Assembly: GCF_009932375.1 (NCBI RefSeq)
Contig: NZ_BLJG01000067.1
Span: 26,473-90,472, forward strand
Reading direction: 5' to 3'
DNA: 64,000 nucleotides
Source: Pseudomonas juntendi
GTDB taxonomy: Bacteria; Pseudomonadota; Gammaproteobacteria; Pseudomonadales; Pseudomonadaceae
Under the pieces are notes generated by a model. The model saw only the letters and a list, made by a program, of their open reading frames with translations, did not search any database and was not told where the DNA came from. This document shows, piece after piece, positions 1 to 12,825 of this stretch; within the stretch, counting starts at the first letter, position 1, and each line of letters starts with the position of its first letter. The position numbers and the translations under genes are program-made.

Positions 1-112
1 TACCGGCACCGGCAGCCAGGTGTTCAACTACAACGCCAAGGTCTACACCGACCAGGCCACGCCGCCCGCGGCCAGCTATACCGACAGTGTGATCCTGGAT
101 GTGCAGTTTTGA
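1..112 (+). CDS. Spore coat U (SCPU) domain protein, C-terminal end only
   Basis: The window opens inside a gene; 36 residues and a TGA stop are visible. The end, with QVFNYNAKVYTDQ, then AASYTDSVIL and a final aromatic residue (VQF), matches the last beta strands of spore-coat-U-like pilins. Those are secreted subunits of chaperone-usher (Csu-type) fimbriae used for surface attachment. The alternating hydrophobic pattern after YTD is the donor-strand fold seen at the end of these subunits. Signal peptide and usher/chaperone partners would lie to the left of the window. The next gene converges on it with a gap of 21 bases. Confidence 0.6.
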   Translation, partial: TGTGSQVFNYNAKVYTDQATPPAASYTDSVILDVQF

Positions 113-133
113 AGGCATGCGCCAGCCGCGGGG

Positions 134-1282
134 TCAGCGCAAGTCGCCAAGCATGCCTGCCAGCGTCTCCAGCACGGCGCCGGCCAGTGCCTTTGAGCGC
201 GCGCCCGACCAGCCGGTGGCGGCGTTGGGCGCATCATCATGGTCCTTGAATGGCATTTCCAGGGTCAGCGACAGGCAGTCGTACGCCATGCCCACCGCAT
301 TGCAGGCCAGGGTGGTGTTCGCCTGGCCAGGCTCGTCCCGGGTGTAGCCATGTACCGTCTGGAAGTCGGGGGTAAGGCTGCACAGGGTGCTGCGGAACTG
401 CGCCTCAAGCTTTGCCAGCCGGGGTGTGTAGCCTGGGTTGCCCTCGCACGCCGCCGTGAATACATGGGGGATTTCTTCATCACCGTGCACGTCGATGAAG
501 GCGTCCACACCATATTGCTTCATCTGCGCCTGGGCGAAGAACACTTCCGGGGTGAGTTCGACACTGGCGTCCTGCCAGGCACGGTTGAGGTCCTTGCCTT
601 TGAAGTTGGTGCGCAAATGGCCAAGGAAGGCGCCGTCGGGGTTCATGTTGGGGATCAGGTACAGATCGGCTTTGCCCAGCAGTTGCTGGATCACCGTGTC
701 GTTAGCCTGCAGGCGGTCTATCACGCCCTCCATGAACCATTCGGCCATGTGCTCGCCGGGGTGTTGCTGGGCGATCAGCCATAGCTTGCGCTTGCCCTCG
801 GCACCATCACCCGCCCGTAGCAGGGGAATGTCCCGGCCTTGCACGCTGCGGCCGCTGGCCAGCAATTCGACACCGGGCAGTTGCCGGGCCCGCTCGATCA
901 ACTGGTTGTGGCGAGCGCGCGGGTAAGGTTCGAAGTAGGCGAACCAGACCTGCGGCTGCTCAGCCTTGAGCTCGAACGAAAGCGCGCTGCCATCGAACTG
1001 GCTGGGCACCCGGAACCAGCGTTGCTGGTCGTAACTGGCAACGGCGTTGTAGCCGCTCCAGGCATGCTTGTACGAAGCGCCAGAGGCGTTGTCGAGGCTG
1101 AAGCGGTGGACCTGGCCCGGCGTCAGCCCGCTGACCCTGAAGTGGAACCACTGGTAATGGTCGCTGTGGGTGTCCGGGCGGATGGCCAGGCGCACCTGCG
1201 CCGGGTTGCTGGCATCCAGTACCTGGATATTGCCAGAATCGAAATCGCAGTCGATGTGCAGGGGGGACAGCGTTACACTCAT
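134..1282 (-). CDS. M14-type cytosolic zinc carboxypeptidase
   Basis: A 382-residue metallocarboxypeptidase of the M14 family, bacterial cytosolic-carboxypeptidase (CCP-like) branch. An N-terminal beta-sandwich of about 130 residues (with WFHFRVSGL) precedes the catalytic domain. Zinc ligands are visible in HPGEH (His174, Glu177) and DVHGDEE (His266); PNMNPDG and LNRAW are the usual substrate-site segments, and the catalytic Glu lies in the TLEMPFKD segment. There is no signal peptide, so it should act in the cytoplasm, trimming C-terminal residues from peptides; the physiological substrate is unknown. The frame is open further upstream, but the ATG at 1282 is preceded by AAGGAG and begins the conserved sequence (MSVTLSPLHI). 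Confidence 0.9.
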   Translation of the reverse strand: MSVTLSPLHIDCDFDSGNIQVLDASNPAQVRLAIRPDTHSDHYQWFHFRVSGLTPGQVHRFSLDNASGASYKHAWSGYNAVASYDQQRWFRVPSQFDGSALSFELKAEQPQVWFAYFEPYPRARHNQLIERARQLPGVELLASGRSVQGRDIPLLRAGDGAEGKRKLWLIAQQHPGEHMAEWFMEGVIDRLQANDTVIQQLLGKADLYLIPNMNPDGAFLGHLRTNFKGKDLNRAWQDASVELTPEVFFAQAQMKQYGVDAFIDVHGDEEIPHVFTAACEGNPGYTPRLAKLEAQFRSTLCSLTPDFQTVHGYTRDEPGQANTTLACNAVGMAYDCLSLTLEMPFKDHDDAPNAATGWSGARSKALAGAVLETLAGMLGDLR

Positions 1283-1379
1283 GGGCCGGGCTCCTTTGTG
1301 GGCATTGTTGTAGGCGTACTGTACACGGCTTGGCCGTGCAAAGTGGCGCTCGGTCCCATGCCCCCCCCAGCAGAGTGTT

Positions 1380-2183
1380 TCAGTCCCAATCAGGGGCAAG
1401 GCCCGGCGGGCTGACTTCACGGCCATTGCGTTCCAGCGTGGCGATGCGTGCCATGTCCTGGTCATCCAGCTTCAGGCTACAGGCCAACAGGTTGCTGGCC
1501 AGGTTCTCGCGCTTGGTCGACGAGGGGATCACCGCGTAGCCCAGTTGCAGGGCCCAGGCCAGGGCAACCTGGGCCACCGTGGCCTTGTGCTTGGTGGCGA
1601 TCTCGGTCAGCACCGGGTCCTTCAGCACCTTGCCGTAGGCCAAGGTCATGTAGGACGTGACAGTGATGCCTTGCGCCTCGAGGTAGGCAGCGAGCTTGCT
1701 GTTCTGCAAGTACGGGCTGAGCTCGATCTGGTTGGTGGCGATTTCGCCTTTGCCCACCACCTCGATGGCTTGCTCGGTCAACGCGATATTGAAGTTCGAC
1801 ACCCCGATCTGGCGGGTCAGGCCCGCTTTCTTGACCTCGGCCAAGGCGGCCATGTAGGCGGGCAGGTCAACGCCGTTGCCCGGGGCTGGCCAGTGGATCA
1901 GCAACAGGTCCACGTAGTCGGTGCGCAGTTTTTTCAGGCTTTCCTTCAAGCTGTCTTGCAGCTTGTCATGGGCATAGTTGTCGACCCAGATCTTGGTGGT
2001 AATGAACAACTCACCGCGTGGTACACCGCTCTCGGCGATGGCCTGGCCGACCTCTGCTTCGTTCTTGTAGATCTGCGCGGTGTCGATGGCCCGGTAGCCC
2101 AGCTCGAGGGCGGCCTTGACCGAGTCGATGACCGTCTGGCCCGTAAGGCGAAAAGTGCCGAGACCAAAAGATGGAATGCTCAT
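1380..2183 (-). CDS. dkgB: Aldo/keto reductase, 2,5-didehydrogluconate reductase B type
   Basis: A 267-residue NADPH-dependent aldo/keto reductase, the usual length for DkgB. It starts [12 protein letters not shown] and carries the catalytic set Asp/Tyr (DTAQIY), Lys (ITTKIW) and His (LLIHWP). NADPH-binding residues are suggested by the [10 protein letters not shown] segment near the end. Such enzymes reduce 2,5-diketo-gluconate, methylglyoxal and other small carbonyls in the cytoplasm. It lies upstream of the carboxypeptidase gene on the same strand with a gap of about 100 bases, so shared transcription is possible. Substrate specificity is inferred from family resemblance. Confidence 0.9.
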   Translation of the reverse strand: MSIPSFGLGTFRLTGQTVIDSVKAALELGYRAIDTAQIYKNEAEVGQAIAESGVPRGELFITTKIWVDNYAHDKLQDSLKESLKKLRTDYVDLLLIHWPAPGNGVDLPAYMAALAEVKKAGLTRQIGVSNFNIALTEQAIEVVGKGEIATNQIELSPYLQNSKLAAYLEAQGITVTSYMTLAYGKVLKDPVLTEIATKHKATVAQVALAWALQLGYAVIPSSTKRENLASNLLACSLKLDDQDMARIATLERNGREVSPPGLAPDWD

Positions 2184-2402
2184 GAGGTGGCTCCTGCTAG
2201 GTGAGGGAAGGGGCTGGAATTCAGCCAGGGGGTGCAGCCCCGTCCGTTGTTTGAGTGTGGAGCAGTGTGCAAGTTTGACGCGGTTTGATTAAGGCGGGGT
2301 TCGACCAAGGACATTTGCTCCCCAGGCAAAAAAGGGCGCAGGCGTGGGTGGGCCGGGAGGAAGCTGGGGCAGGGTTGAGCGGTACCGGCGGGTGCAAATG
2401 AA

Positions 2403-2427
2403 ACGGCCCGCCATCGCGGCGGGCCGT
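2403..2427 (-). terminator. Rho-independent terminator behind the DUF934 gene
   Basis: A perfect 10-bp stem (ACGGCCCGCC, 2403-2412, pairing with 2418-2427) has a 5-base loop. Read on the minus strand it is followed by TTTCATTT, the expected U-rich tail. It lies 19 bases behind the stop codon of the DUF934 gene and ends the cysI-DUF934 operon. Confidence 0.8.
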
Positions 2428-2445
2428 GGGTGTTGCAGGTGGCAA

Positions 2446-2940
2446 TCAGCGGCGACGGAACAGCGGCAGCGGCTCGTCGGTAGCGGCCTGGTAGGTCACC
2501 GAGAAGTCCTTGAGGCCCTGCAATGCGTCTTCCGGGTCCTTGTCGGCACGGATGGCGAATGCATCGAAACCGCAACGGGCCATGTAGAACAACTGGTCGC
2601 GCAGCACGTCACCAATGGCACGCAGCTCGCCCTTGAAGCCGTAGCGGTCACGCAGCAGGCGCGCGTTGGAGTAGCTGCGCCCGTCGGTGAAGGCGGGGAA
2701 GTTCAAGGCAATGACCTGGAAGTACTGCACGTCTTCACCGATTTCTTCGGCTTCCTGGTCGCTGTCCAGCCACACGCCAAGGCCGCCGTCGCGGGCCTTG
2801 AGCACATGGGCATGGTCACGCCACATCTGCAGCGGAACGATGTAGTCGTCGCAGTTGGTCAGCTCGTCGAAAGCCGTTTCCTTGGGCAGCAGGTGCCAGG
2901 TTTCGTCGACGATCTGATTGTTCTTAATGATTCGCTGCAT
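2446..2940 (-). CDS. DUF934 protein, sulfite reductase partner
   Basis: A 164-residue DUF934 family protein, encoded immediately after cysI and overlapping its end by 17 bases, so the two are co-translated. DUF934 genes lie beside ferredoxin-type sulfite reductase genes in pseudomonads and are thought to act in sulfite reduction or electron supply; the biochemical role is not established. Visible features are the GDVLRDQLFYMARCGFDAF segment and an acidic run (SDQEAEEIGED) near the middle. No signal peptide is present. It has its own terminator. Confidence 0.85.
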   Translation of the reverse strand: MQRIIKNNQIVDETWHLLPKETAFDELTNCDDYIVPLQMWRDHAHVLKARDGGLGVWLDSDQEAEEIGEDVQYFQVIALNFPAFTDGRSYSNARLLRDRYGFKGELRAIGDVLRDQLFYMARCGFDAFAIRADKDPEDALQGLKDFSVTYQAATDEPLPLFRRR

Positions 2941-4576
2941 AGACGCGTTCCTTGAAGGGGTCGATACCGATACGCTGGTAGGTGTCGATGAAACGCTCTT
3001 CCTCGGTACGTTGCTCGACGTACACCGCGATCAGCTTTTCGATCACATCGGCCATGTCATCCTGGGCGAAGGACGGGCCGAGGATCTTGCCCAGGCTTGC
3101 GCCGCGTGCAGCGTTGCCGCCCAGCGACACCTGGTAGAACTCCTCACCTTTCTTGTCCACGCCGAGGATGCCGATGTGGCCCACGTGGTGGTGGCCGCAG
3201 GCGTTCATGCAGCCGGAAATGTTCAGATCGATTTCGCCGATGTCGAACAGGTAGTCCAGGTCGTCGAAGCGGCGCTGGATGGACTCGGCAATCGGGATCG
3301 ACTTGGCATTGGCCAGCGAGCAGTAATCACCGCCCGGGCAGCAGATGATGTCGGTCAGCAGGCCGATGTTCGGGGTGGCGAAGCCGCTTTCGCGTAATTC
3401 CAGCCACAGCGCGTGCAGTTGGCGCTGCTCGACATCGGCCAGGATGATGTTCTGCTCGTGCGAAGTACGCAGGAAGCCGAAGCTGTAGCGCTCGGCCAGG
3501 TCGGCCACGGCGTCCAGCTGCTTGTCGGTCAGGTCACCCGGGGCCACGCCGGTGGGTTTGAGCGACAGGGTAACGGCCACGTAACCCGGCCGCTTGTGAG
3601 TGCGGGTGTTGCGCGAGCGCCAGCGTGCGAAGCCAGGGTACTCGGCGTCCTGGGCGGCGAAGTCGACGTTGTCCAGGGCCAGGTATTCGGGGTCGACGAA
3701 GTGGCGCGATACCCGCTGCACTTCGGCTTCGGTCAGGGTAGTGCTGCCGCCACGCAGGTGGACCATTTCGGCCTCGACCTTTTCGGCGAACACTTCCGGG
3801 GTCAGGGCCTTGACCAGGATCTTGATCCGCGCCTTGTACTTGTTGTCACGGCGACCGTAACGGTTGTACACGCGCAGGATGGCGTCGAGGTAGCTGATCA
3901 GGTCTTGCCACGGCAGGAATTCGTTTATGAACGAGCCGACCACCGGGGTACGCCCCAGGCCGCCGCCTACCAATACGCGGAAGCCCAGCTCACCGGCCGC
4001 ATTGCGCACCGGCTCCAGGCCGATATCGTGCACTTCGATGGCGGCACGGTCTTCCTGCGAGCCATTGATGGCAATCTTGAATTTGCGCGGCAGGAAGGCG
4101 AATTCCGGGTGGAAGGTGGTCCACTGGCGCACGATTTCGCACCATGGCCGCGGGTCGATGACCTCGTCTGCAGCAACCCCGGCGAACTGGTCGGTGGTGG
4201 TGTTGCGCAGGCAGTTGCCGCTGGTCTGGATCGCGTGCATCTGCACTTTGGCCAGCTCGGCAAGGATGTCCGGAACATCTTCCAGCGCCGGCCAGTTGTA
4301 CTGCACGTTCTGCCGGGTGGAAATGTGGGCGTAGCCCTTGTCGTAGTCGCGGGCGATCTTGGCCAGGGTGCGAACCTGGGTGGCGTTCAGCTGGCCGTAC
4401 GGCACGGCGACACGCAGCATCGGCGCGAAACGTTGGATGTATAGGCCGTTCTGCAGGCGCAGAGGGCGGAATTCTTCTTCGCTCAGCTCACCGGCCAGGT
4501 AGCGGCGGGTCTGATCACGGAACTGCTTGACGCGGTCCTCGATGATCCGCTGATCGTACTCGTCGTATACGTACAT
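2924..4576 (-). CDS. cysI: Sulfite reductase (siroheme / 4Fe-4S hemoprotein)
   Basis: A 550-residue single-chain nitrite/sulfite reductase that reduces sulfite to sulfide for cysteine synthesis. Two ferredoxin-like halves are visible. The first contains STRQNVQYNW and TSGNCLRNTTTD, and the second ends with the siroheme/4Fe-4S cysteines in CCPGGDYC and SGCMNACGHHHVG. The absence of a flavoprotein subunit gene next door suggests ferredoxin, or another donor, as electron source. It lies divergent from the periplasmic binding protein gene across a 214-base gap and is followed by the DUF934 partner. Confidence 0.93.
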   Translation of the reverse strand: MYVYDEYDQRIIEDRVKQFRDQTRRYLAGELSEEEFRPLRLQNGLYIQRFAPMLRVAVPYGQLNATQVRTLAKIARDYDKGYAHISTRQNVQYNWPALEDVPDILAELAKVQMHAIQTSGNCLRNTTTDQFAGVAADEVIDPRPWCEIVRQWTTFHPEFAFLPRKFKIAINGSQEDRAAIEVHDIGLEPVRNAAGELGFRVLVGGGLGRTPVVGSFINEFLPWQDLISYLDAILRVYNRYGRRDNKYKARIKILVKALTPEVFAEKVEAEMVHLRGGSTTLTEAEVQRVSRHFVDPEYLALDNVDFAAQDAEYPGFARWRSRNTRTHKRPGYVAVTLSLKPTGVAPGDLTDKQLDAVADLAERYSFGFLRTSHEQNIILADVEQRQLHALWLELRESGFATPNIGLLTDIICCPGGDYCSLANAKSIPIAESIQRRFDDLDYLFDIGEIDLNISGCMNACGHHHVGHIGILGVDKKGEEFYQVSLGGNAARGASLGKILGPSFAQDDMADVIEKLIAVYVEQRTEEERFIDTYQRIGIDPFKERVYAANH

Positions 4577-4754
4577 AAAAGTCCTGTCTCAGGCATGCAG
4601 CTATTCGCGCGCACGGCCGCGCACTCCGGTACGGAGCCGGGGAACGATAGCAGGTTGCGTTTATGCGCTAAAGTGATGTTTTTGCATATGAAAAGAACCA
4701 AATGGACTATGTGAGACTGACTGCCATTTGTGCCCAGTATACCGGCGCGGCGGG

Positions 4755-4760
4755 TATAAT
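4755..4760 (+). promoter_or_regulatory. Candidate -10 box of the periplasmic binding protein gene
   Basis: A perfect TATAAT lies 30 bases before the ATG at 4791. No -35 box with standard spacing is evident: TTGTGC starting at 4728 would need a 21-base spacer. The promoter is therefore only partly supported. Confidence 0.35.
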
Positions 4761-4790
4761 CCGCAGTTTGCGTTACAGGGATGCCAGCCT

Positions 4791-5867
4791 ATGTTGAAGG
4801 CGTTGTGCCAAAGCATTTGTCTTGCCTTGCCGCTGGCGGCGAGCGCACAACCGGCTTCAGTGGTGTTCCTCAACCCGGGGCTGTCCAGCGAGACGTTCTG
4901 GAGCAGCTACAGCCGGTTCATGCAGGCCGCCGCCCAGGAGCTGGGCATGACCCTGCGCGTGCAATACACCGAGCGCAACCCCGACCAGGCGTTGACCCAG
5001 GCCAGGGCGATACTCACCGCGCCGCAGCGGCCCGATTACCTGGTGGTGGTCAACGAGCAATACGTGGCGCCGGAAATCCTGCGCCTGTCGCGCGGCACGG
5101 GGGTGAAGCTGCTGCTGGTGAACAATGGCCTCACGGCCAGCCAGGAGCGCAGCATCCTGGCCCAGCCTGACAAGTTCGCCGCGCCACTGGGCACACTGAC
5201 CAGCAATGACGAACAGGCGGGTTTCGAGATGTTGCATCAGATGGTCGCGCAATTGCCACGTGGCCATGGCCCGGTGGAGTTGCTGGCGTTTGTCGGCGTC
5301 AAGACCACGCCGGCCTCGCAACTGCGCGAGCAGGGTATGCGCAGGGCGCTGGCCGATTTCCCCCAGGTGCGCCTGCGCCAGGTGGTGTATGGCGGCTGGA
5401 GCCGACAGCGGGCCTACGAGCAGGCACAGGTGCTGCTGCAGCGTTACCCGAACATCGGCCTGGTGTGGTCGGCCAATGACGAAATGGCCTTCGGCGCCAT
5501 GCAAGCTTTCCAGGAAGCCGGCCATACGCCGGGGCGTGACGTGCTGTTCGGTGCTGTGAACAGCTCGCCCGAGGCGCTGCGTGCGCGCATCGACGGCCGC
5601 CTGAGCGTGCTGTTGGGTGGGCATTTCACCCTCGGTGGCTGGGCCATGGTGATGCTGCACGATGATGCCCAGGGGCTGGCGCTGAACCGTGATGGCTTGG
5701 GTGTACACACGGCGCCGGTCATGCAGGTGATTGACCAGGCCAAGGCCAGGCGTTGGCTGAAACTGCTGGAGCGGGACGACTATGGCGTGGATTTTCAGCG
5801 TTACAGCGCCGAAGGGCGGCCTGCCAGTTACCAATACCCGTTTTTGACGTCGCCGGTCGAATATTGA
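4791..5867 (+). CDS. Periplasmic substrate-binding protein (sugar-binding-like)
   Basis: A 358-residue type I periplasmic binding protein. The N-terminus MLKALCQSICLALPLAASA is a clear signal peptide. The mature part resembles ribose/galactose-binding proteins: SVVFLNPGLSSETFW, YLVVVNEQYVAPE, and the second-lobe segment IGLVWSANDEMAFGAM. No ABC ATPase or permease gene is adjacent, so it may serve a signalling system (sensor kinase or cyclase partner) rather than a transporter. The ATG at 4791 is preferred over an upstream start because it begins the signal peptide. The ligand is unknown. Confidence 0.8.
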   Translation: MLKALCQSICLALPLAASAQPASVVFLNPGLSSETFWSSYSRFMQAAAQELGMTLRVQYTERNPDQALTQARAILTAPQRPDYLVVVNEQYVAPEILRLSRGTGVKLLLVNNGLTASQERSILAQPDKFAAPLGTLTSNDEQAGFEMLHQMVAQLPRGHGPVELLAFVGVKTTPASQLREQGMRRALADFPQVRLRQVVYGGWSRQRAYEQAQVLLQRYPNIGLVWSANDEMAFGAMQAFQEAGHTPGRDVLFGAVNSSPEALRARIDGRLSVLLGGHFTLGGWAMVMLHDDAQGLALNRDGLGVHTAPVMQVIDQAKARRWLKLLERDDYGVDFQRYSAEGRPASYQYPFLTSPVEY

Positions 5868-5952
5868 AAGACCCTGCTTGAGAGAAGGGCATTGCTCGTC
5901 TTAACTGCTGGTTGTGAAGTGCATTCCCATAACCACTACAAGAGGCAATGCA

Positions 5953-6066
5953 ATGGGAAACTCAACCAAGGTCCGCAAAGCTGACAGCAGTGTCGATGCC
6001 TGGGCGATCCTCTGCCTGATCGTGCTGGTGGTCGTCACCGCCGTGTACTGGGTCAGCCACCAGTGA
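5953..6066 (+). CDS. 37-residue single-pass membrane protein
   Basis: A short gene starting MGNSTKVRKADSSVDAW and continuing with one strongly hydrophobic helix (residues 17-33, rich in Leu, Val and Ile) before WVSHQ and TGA. The charged, Lys/Arg-bearing N-terminus and the short C-terminus predict a membrane protein with a cytoplasmic N-terminus. AAGAGG lies about 8 bases before the ATG. It stands alone between the binding-protein gene and the convergent DUF2970 gene. The function is unknown. The call rests on composition and the ribosome-binding site, with no homology evidence. Confidence 0.6.
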   Translation: MGNSTKVRKADSSVDAWAILCLIVLVVVTAVYWVSHQ

Positions 6067-6144
6067 CTTGAACCTTCCGTCCGTGATGCAGCCACGGCGC
6101 CTGCGGCAGCCATTGCGCAGGCGTTGTGCTTTGCGGCCCCGTGA

Positions 6145-6363
6145 TTAACGCGCGGTAAGGTGTAGCGCCAGTTGCACCAGGCCAATCAGCACGGCAATGA
6201 ACACCAAGGTGAACAGTGTGCCCATGACGATGAAATGGCTTGCCTTGCCATGGGTGAAGTCGCGGGCGCGGTTCTTGCCGCTTTGCACGCCGAAGGCGGC
6301 GGCGAGGATGCTGTGCAGCATCTGCCAGAAGGTCGGCGGTTTGCCTTGGCTGGAATCGTCCAT
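6145..6363 (-). CDS. DUF2970 small membrane protein
   Basis: A 72-residue protein matching the DUF2970 family: an amphipathic N-terminal part (PTFWQMLHSILAAAFGVQSG), then the conserved NRARDFTHGKASHFIVMG segment, then one C-terminal membrane helix of about 20 residues. Proteins of this family are widespread in proteobacteria and have no assigned function. The ATG at 6363 begins MDDSSQGKPP; an upstream extension would run into the repeat behind metH and is not credible. Confidence 0.8.
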   Translation of the reverse strand: MDDSSQGKPPTFWQMLHSILAAAFGVQSGKNRARDFTHGKASHFIVMGTLFTLVFIAVLIGLVQLALHLTAR

Positions 6364-6488
6364 GTTGGCTCCTGAATAATCAGAGGCAATCAGGGACAGT
6401 GTAGGTGGGGTTTGCCACTGCCGTGCAACCCGTTCGCGACCTGAGCCCGCACCTGCCGAAGCAACCGGGCCCGGGCAGCCGCCCCCAG

Positions 6489-6516
6489 GTGTCGCGAAGG
6501 GCCGCAAGGCGGCCCC
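6489..6516 (-). repeat. Intergenic hairpin repeat, probable metH terminator
   Basis: On the minus strand this reads GGGGCCGC-CTT-GCGGCCC followed by TTCGCGACAC: a 7-bp perfect stem with a 3-base loop. It is the same repeat as at 14559-14587 and likewise lies just behind a gene, in the direction of transcription, 8 bases after the metH stop. It probably ends the metH transcript, although the U-run is short. Confidence 0.5.
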
Positions 6517-6523
6517 GGCAGAC

Positions 6524-10231
<3,708 letters not shown>

Positions 10232-10411
10232 AGGAACTACCTGGTCGGGCGAATATCAGAAGGGGCCGAATCATAACAAAGCTGCGCGGTTTTTAGGTGC
10301 ATCGCCCATTTCCATGAATTCTGCTCATGTTGGCCTAGCCGGTGAAAAACGGTGGCCAAGGACGACCAGGCAACAAATCGTGATGGCTTCAAGAACCAGG
10401 ACTTTCCGCAC

Positions 10412-12712
10412 ATGGTGCAACGTATCCTTGCCGGCGCTTTCGCCCTGCTCCTCAGTGGCGCGGTGCTTGGGCAAGCTCCCCAGTCGAGCCCGGCCATATC
10501 CTACACCCGGGACATTCAACCCATCTTCACCGAGAAATGCGTGGCCTGCCACGCCTGCAACGATGCCGCCTGCCAACTGAAGCTGGAAAGCCCCGAAGGC
10601 GCAGTACGCGGGGCCAGCAAGGTTCCGGTGTACCAGGGCGAGCGCAGCCAGGCAGTGCCCACCACGCGGCTGTTCTACGACGCCCACAGCGAGAGCGAGT
10701 GGCGCAAGAAAGGCTTCTACTCGGTGCTCGACAACCAGGGCAGCCAGGCCGCGCTGATGGCGCGCATGCTCGAACTGGGGCACAAGACGCCACTCACGCC
10801 CAATGCCAAGGTGCCTGACGAGATCGTCCTGGGCCTGAACCGCAACAACATGTGCCCCTTGCCCCATGAGTTCGATGCCTACGCCGGCGCCCATCCCAGG
10901 GAAGGCATGCCGCTGGCCGTGACCGGGTTGACGGACCAGGAATACGACACCATGCGCCGTTGGCTGGCCGCCGGCGCGCCGGTCGAATACCAGCCGATCC
11001 AACCCAGCGCTGCTGAAGCCCGGCAAATCGCCGAATGGGAGGAGCTGCTCAACCGCCCAGGCTCCACCGAAGCGCTGGTTGGCCGCTGGCTGTACGAGCA
11101 CCTGTTCCTGGCGCATATCTATTTTACAGGGGGCGAGCAGGGCCACTTCTTCCAGTGGGTGCGCTCGCGCACGCCAAGCGGCCAGCCGGCAGACATCATC
11201 GCCACGCGGCGGCCCAACGACCCCCCAGGTACCGACTTCTACTACCGGTTGATCCCGGTGCAGGGCGTGATCGTGCACAAGACGCACATCACCTACCCAA
11301 TGGGGCCGCAAAAGCTCAAGCGGGTGAAGCAGCTGTTCTATGCCGGTGACTGGCATGCCAGCGCGCTGCCCGGCTATGGCCCGCGCCACCGCGCCAACCC
11401 GTTCGAAACCTTCGAGGCCATCCCGGCGGTGGCGCGCTACCAGTTCATGCTGGATAACGCCGAGTACTTCGTGCGCACCTTCATCCGCGGGCCTGTTTGC
11501 CGGGGCCAGATCGCCACCGACGTGATTCGCGACAACTTCTGGGCGTTGTTCCAGGAGCCCGCGCACGACCGCTACATCACCGATGCGCACTACCGCGGCG
11601 AAGCCACGCCGTTGCTGGCCATGCCAGGCCAGAACGACGACGTGGGCAGTGTGCTGAGCTTGTGGCACGCGTACCGCGACAAGCGCAACGCGTATGAAAA
11701 GCTGCGCCGGGAAGCCTATGCCGAGATGCCGGCCCCAGGCTGGGCGACGCTGTGGGCGGGTAACGACAATGCCCTGCTGAGCATTTTCCGTCATTTCGAC
11801 AGCGCCTCGGTCACCAAGGGCCTGGTCGGCGATGTGCCCCTTACCGTCTGGCTGTTCGACTACCCGCTGCTCGAACGCACCTATTACCAGCTGGCAGTCA
11901 ATTTCGATGTGTATGGCAACGTGTCCCACCAGTTGCAGACGCGCCTGTACTTCGACCTGATTCGCAACGGTGCCGAGGTCAATTTCCTGCGCCTGATGCC
12001 GGCAGACCAGCGCAAGGCGATTCTTGGCGACTGGTACCAGAACAGCGGCAAGGTCAAGATGTGGCTGGACTACGAGGACATCGACAGTGACACGCCGAGC
12101 GGTATCAAGCTTGACCCGCGCAACCCCACGCGCGACTTCGGCCTCAAGCTGTTGCAGCGCACCGGCAGCCTGAATGCCGCGCCCGACCCGATCAACCGCT
12201 GCCAGGGCGCCTTCTGCTCGCGGCCGCAAATGAGCGAAGAGTTCCGCAATGCCGAGCAGTCGCTCAGCCGCCTGGTCTCGCGCCCGGCGGCCGGGCTGAA
12301 GGTGATCAACCAGCTGCCCGAGGCGACGATGTTGCGCATCGAAGGGCAGGGCGGCCAGCGCCAGGTGTACAGCCTGCTACGCAACCGTGCGCACAGCAAC
12401 GTGGCCTTCCTGCTTGGCGAGGCCTATCGCTACCAGCCTGGCCTGGACACCCTGACCCTGTACCCCGGTGTGCTCAGCAGTTACCCCAACTTCATGTTCA
12501 ACATCCCGACCAAGGATGTGCCGGAATTCGTCGAGGACATGGAGGCCGCGAAGGACGATGCAGCTAAGTTCGAACGCATTGTCATGCGTTGGGGCGTGCG
12601 CCGCAGCCACCCCGAGTTCTGGCGTTACTTCCATGACCTGAACAGCTACATCAAGGAAACCGAGCCGGTCGAGGCCGGGGTGCTGGACATGAACCGCTAC
12701 GAAAACCTCTGA
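10412..12712 (+). CDS. cti: Fatty acid cis/trans isomerase
   Basis: A 766-residue periplasmic heme protein of the Pseudomonas Cti family. It converts cis-unsaturated phospholipid acyl chains to trans, stiffening the membrane under solvent or heat stress. The N-terminus MVQRILAGAFALLLSGAVLG is a signal peptide, followed after about 20 residues by FTEKCVACHAC, a cytochrome-c-type CxxCH heme site. The length agrees with known Cti. The frame is open 60 bases upstream, but the ATG at 10412 directly begins the signal sequence and has an AGGA element before it. Cti is characteristic of Pseudomonas and Vibrio, supporting the genus assignment. Confidence 0.93.
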   Translation: MVQRILAGAFALLLSGAVLGQAPQSSPAISYTRDIQPIFTEKCVACHACNDAACQLKLESPEGAVRGASKVPVYQGERSQAVPTTRLFYDAHSESEWRKKGFYSVLDNQGSQAALMARMLELGHKTPLTPNAKVPDEIVLGLNRNNMCPLPHEFDAYAGAHPREGMPLAVTGLTDQEYDTMRRWLAAGAPVEYQPIQPSAAEARQIAEWEELLNRPGSTEALVGRWLYEHLFLAHIYFTGGEQGHFFQWVRSRTPSGQPADIIATRRPNDPPGTDFYYRLIPVQGVIVHKTHITYPMGPQKLKRVKQLFYAGDWHASALPGYGPRHRANPFETFEAIPAVARYQFMLDNAEYFVRTFIRGPVCRGQIATDVIRDNFWALFQEPAHDRYITDAHYRGEATPLLAMPGQNDDVGSVLSLWHAYRDKRNAYEKLRREAYAEMPAPGWATLWAGNDNALLSIFRHFDSASVTKGLVGDVPLTVWLFDYPLLERTYYQLAVNFDVYGNVSHQLQTRLYFDLIRNGAEVNFLRLMPADQRKAILGDWYQNSGKVKMWLDYEDIDSDTPSGIKLDPRNPTRDFGLKLLQRTGSLNAAPDPINRCQGAFCSRPQMSEEFRNAEQSLSRLVSRPAAGLKVINQLPEATMLRIEGQGGQRQVYSLLRNRAHSNVAFLLGEAYRYQPGLDTLTLYPGVLSSYPNFMFNIPTKDVPEFVEDMEAAKDDAAKFERIVMRWGVRRSHPEFWRYFHDLNSYIKETEPVEAGVLDMNRYENL

Positions 12713-12726
12713 TCGGTTTGGCTGAC

Positions 12727-12753
12727 CTTTCCGATACACCTGCGGTCGGAAAG
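12727..12753 (+). terminator. Hairpin behind cti
   Basis: An 8-bp perfect stem CTTTCCGA (12727-12734) pairs with TCGGAAAG (12746-12753) around an 11-base loop, 15 bases behind the cti stop. There is no U-run (TGTTAGG follows), so termination activity is uncertain. Confidence 0.35.
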
Positions 12754-12825
12754 TGTTAGGTGGCCTGTATCGGTGCTCATGCAGCCGATACGGGCCTCAA
12801 TGCACCGAAAAGCGCAGGTTATTTC

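Noticed and set aside
10232..10411. Riboswitch (cobalamin, SAM or SAH type) upstream of metH
   Set aside because: The gap to cti is only 180 bases and no B12-box, SAM or SAH core could be recognised on the minus strand.
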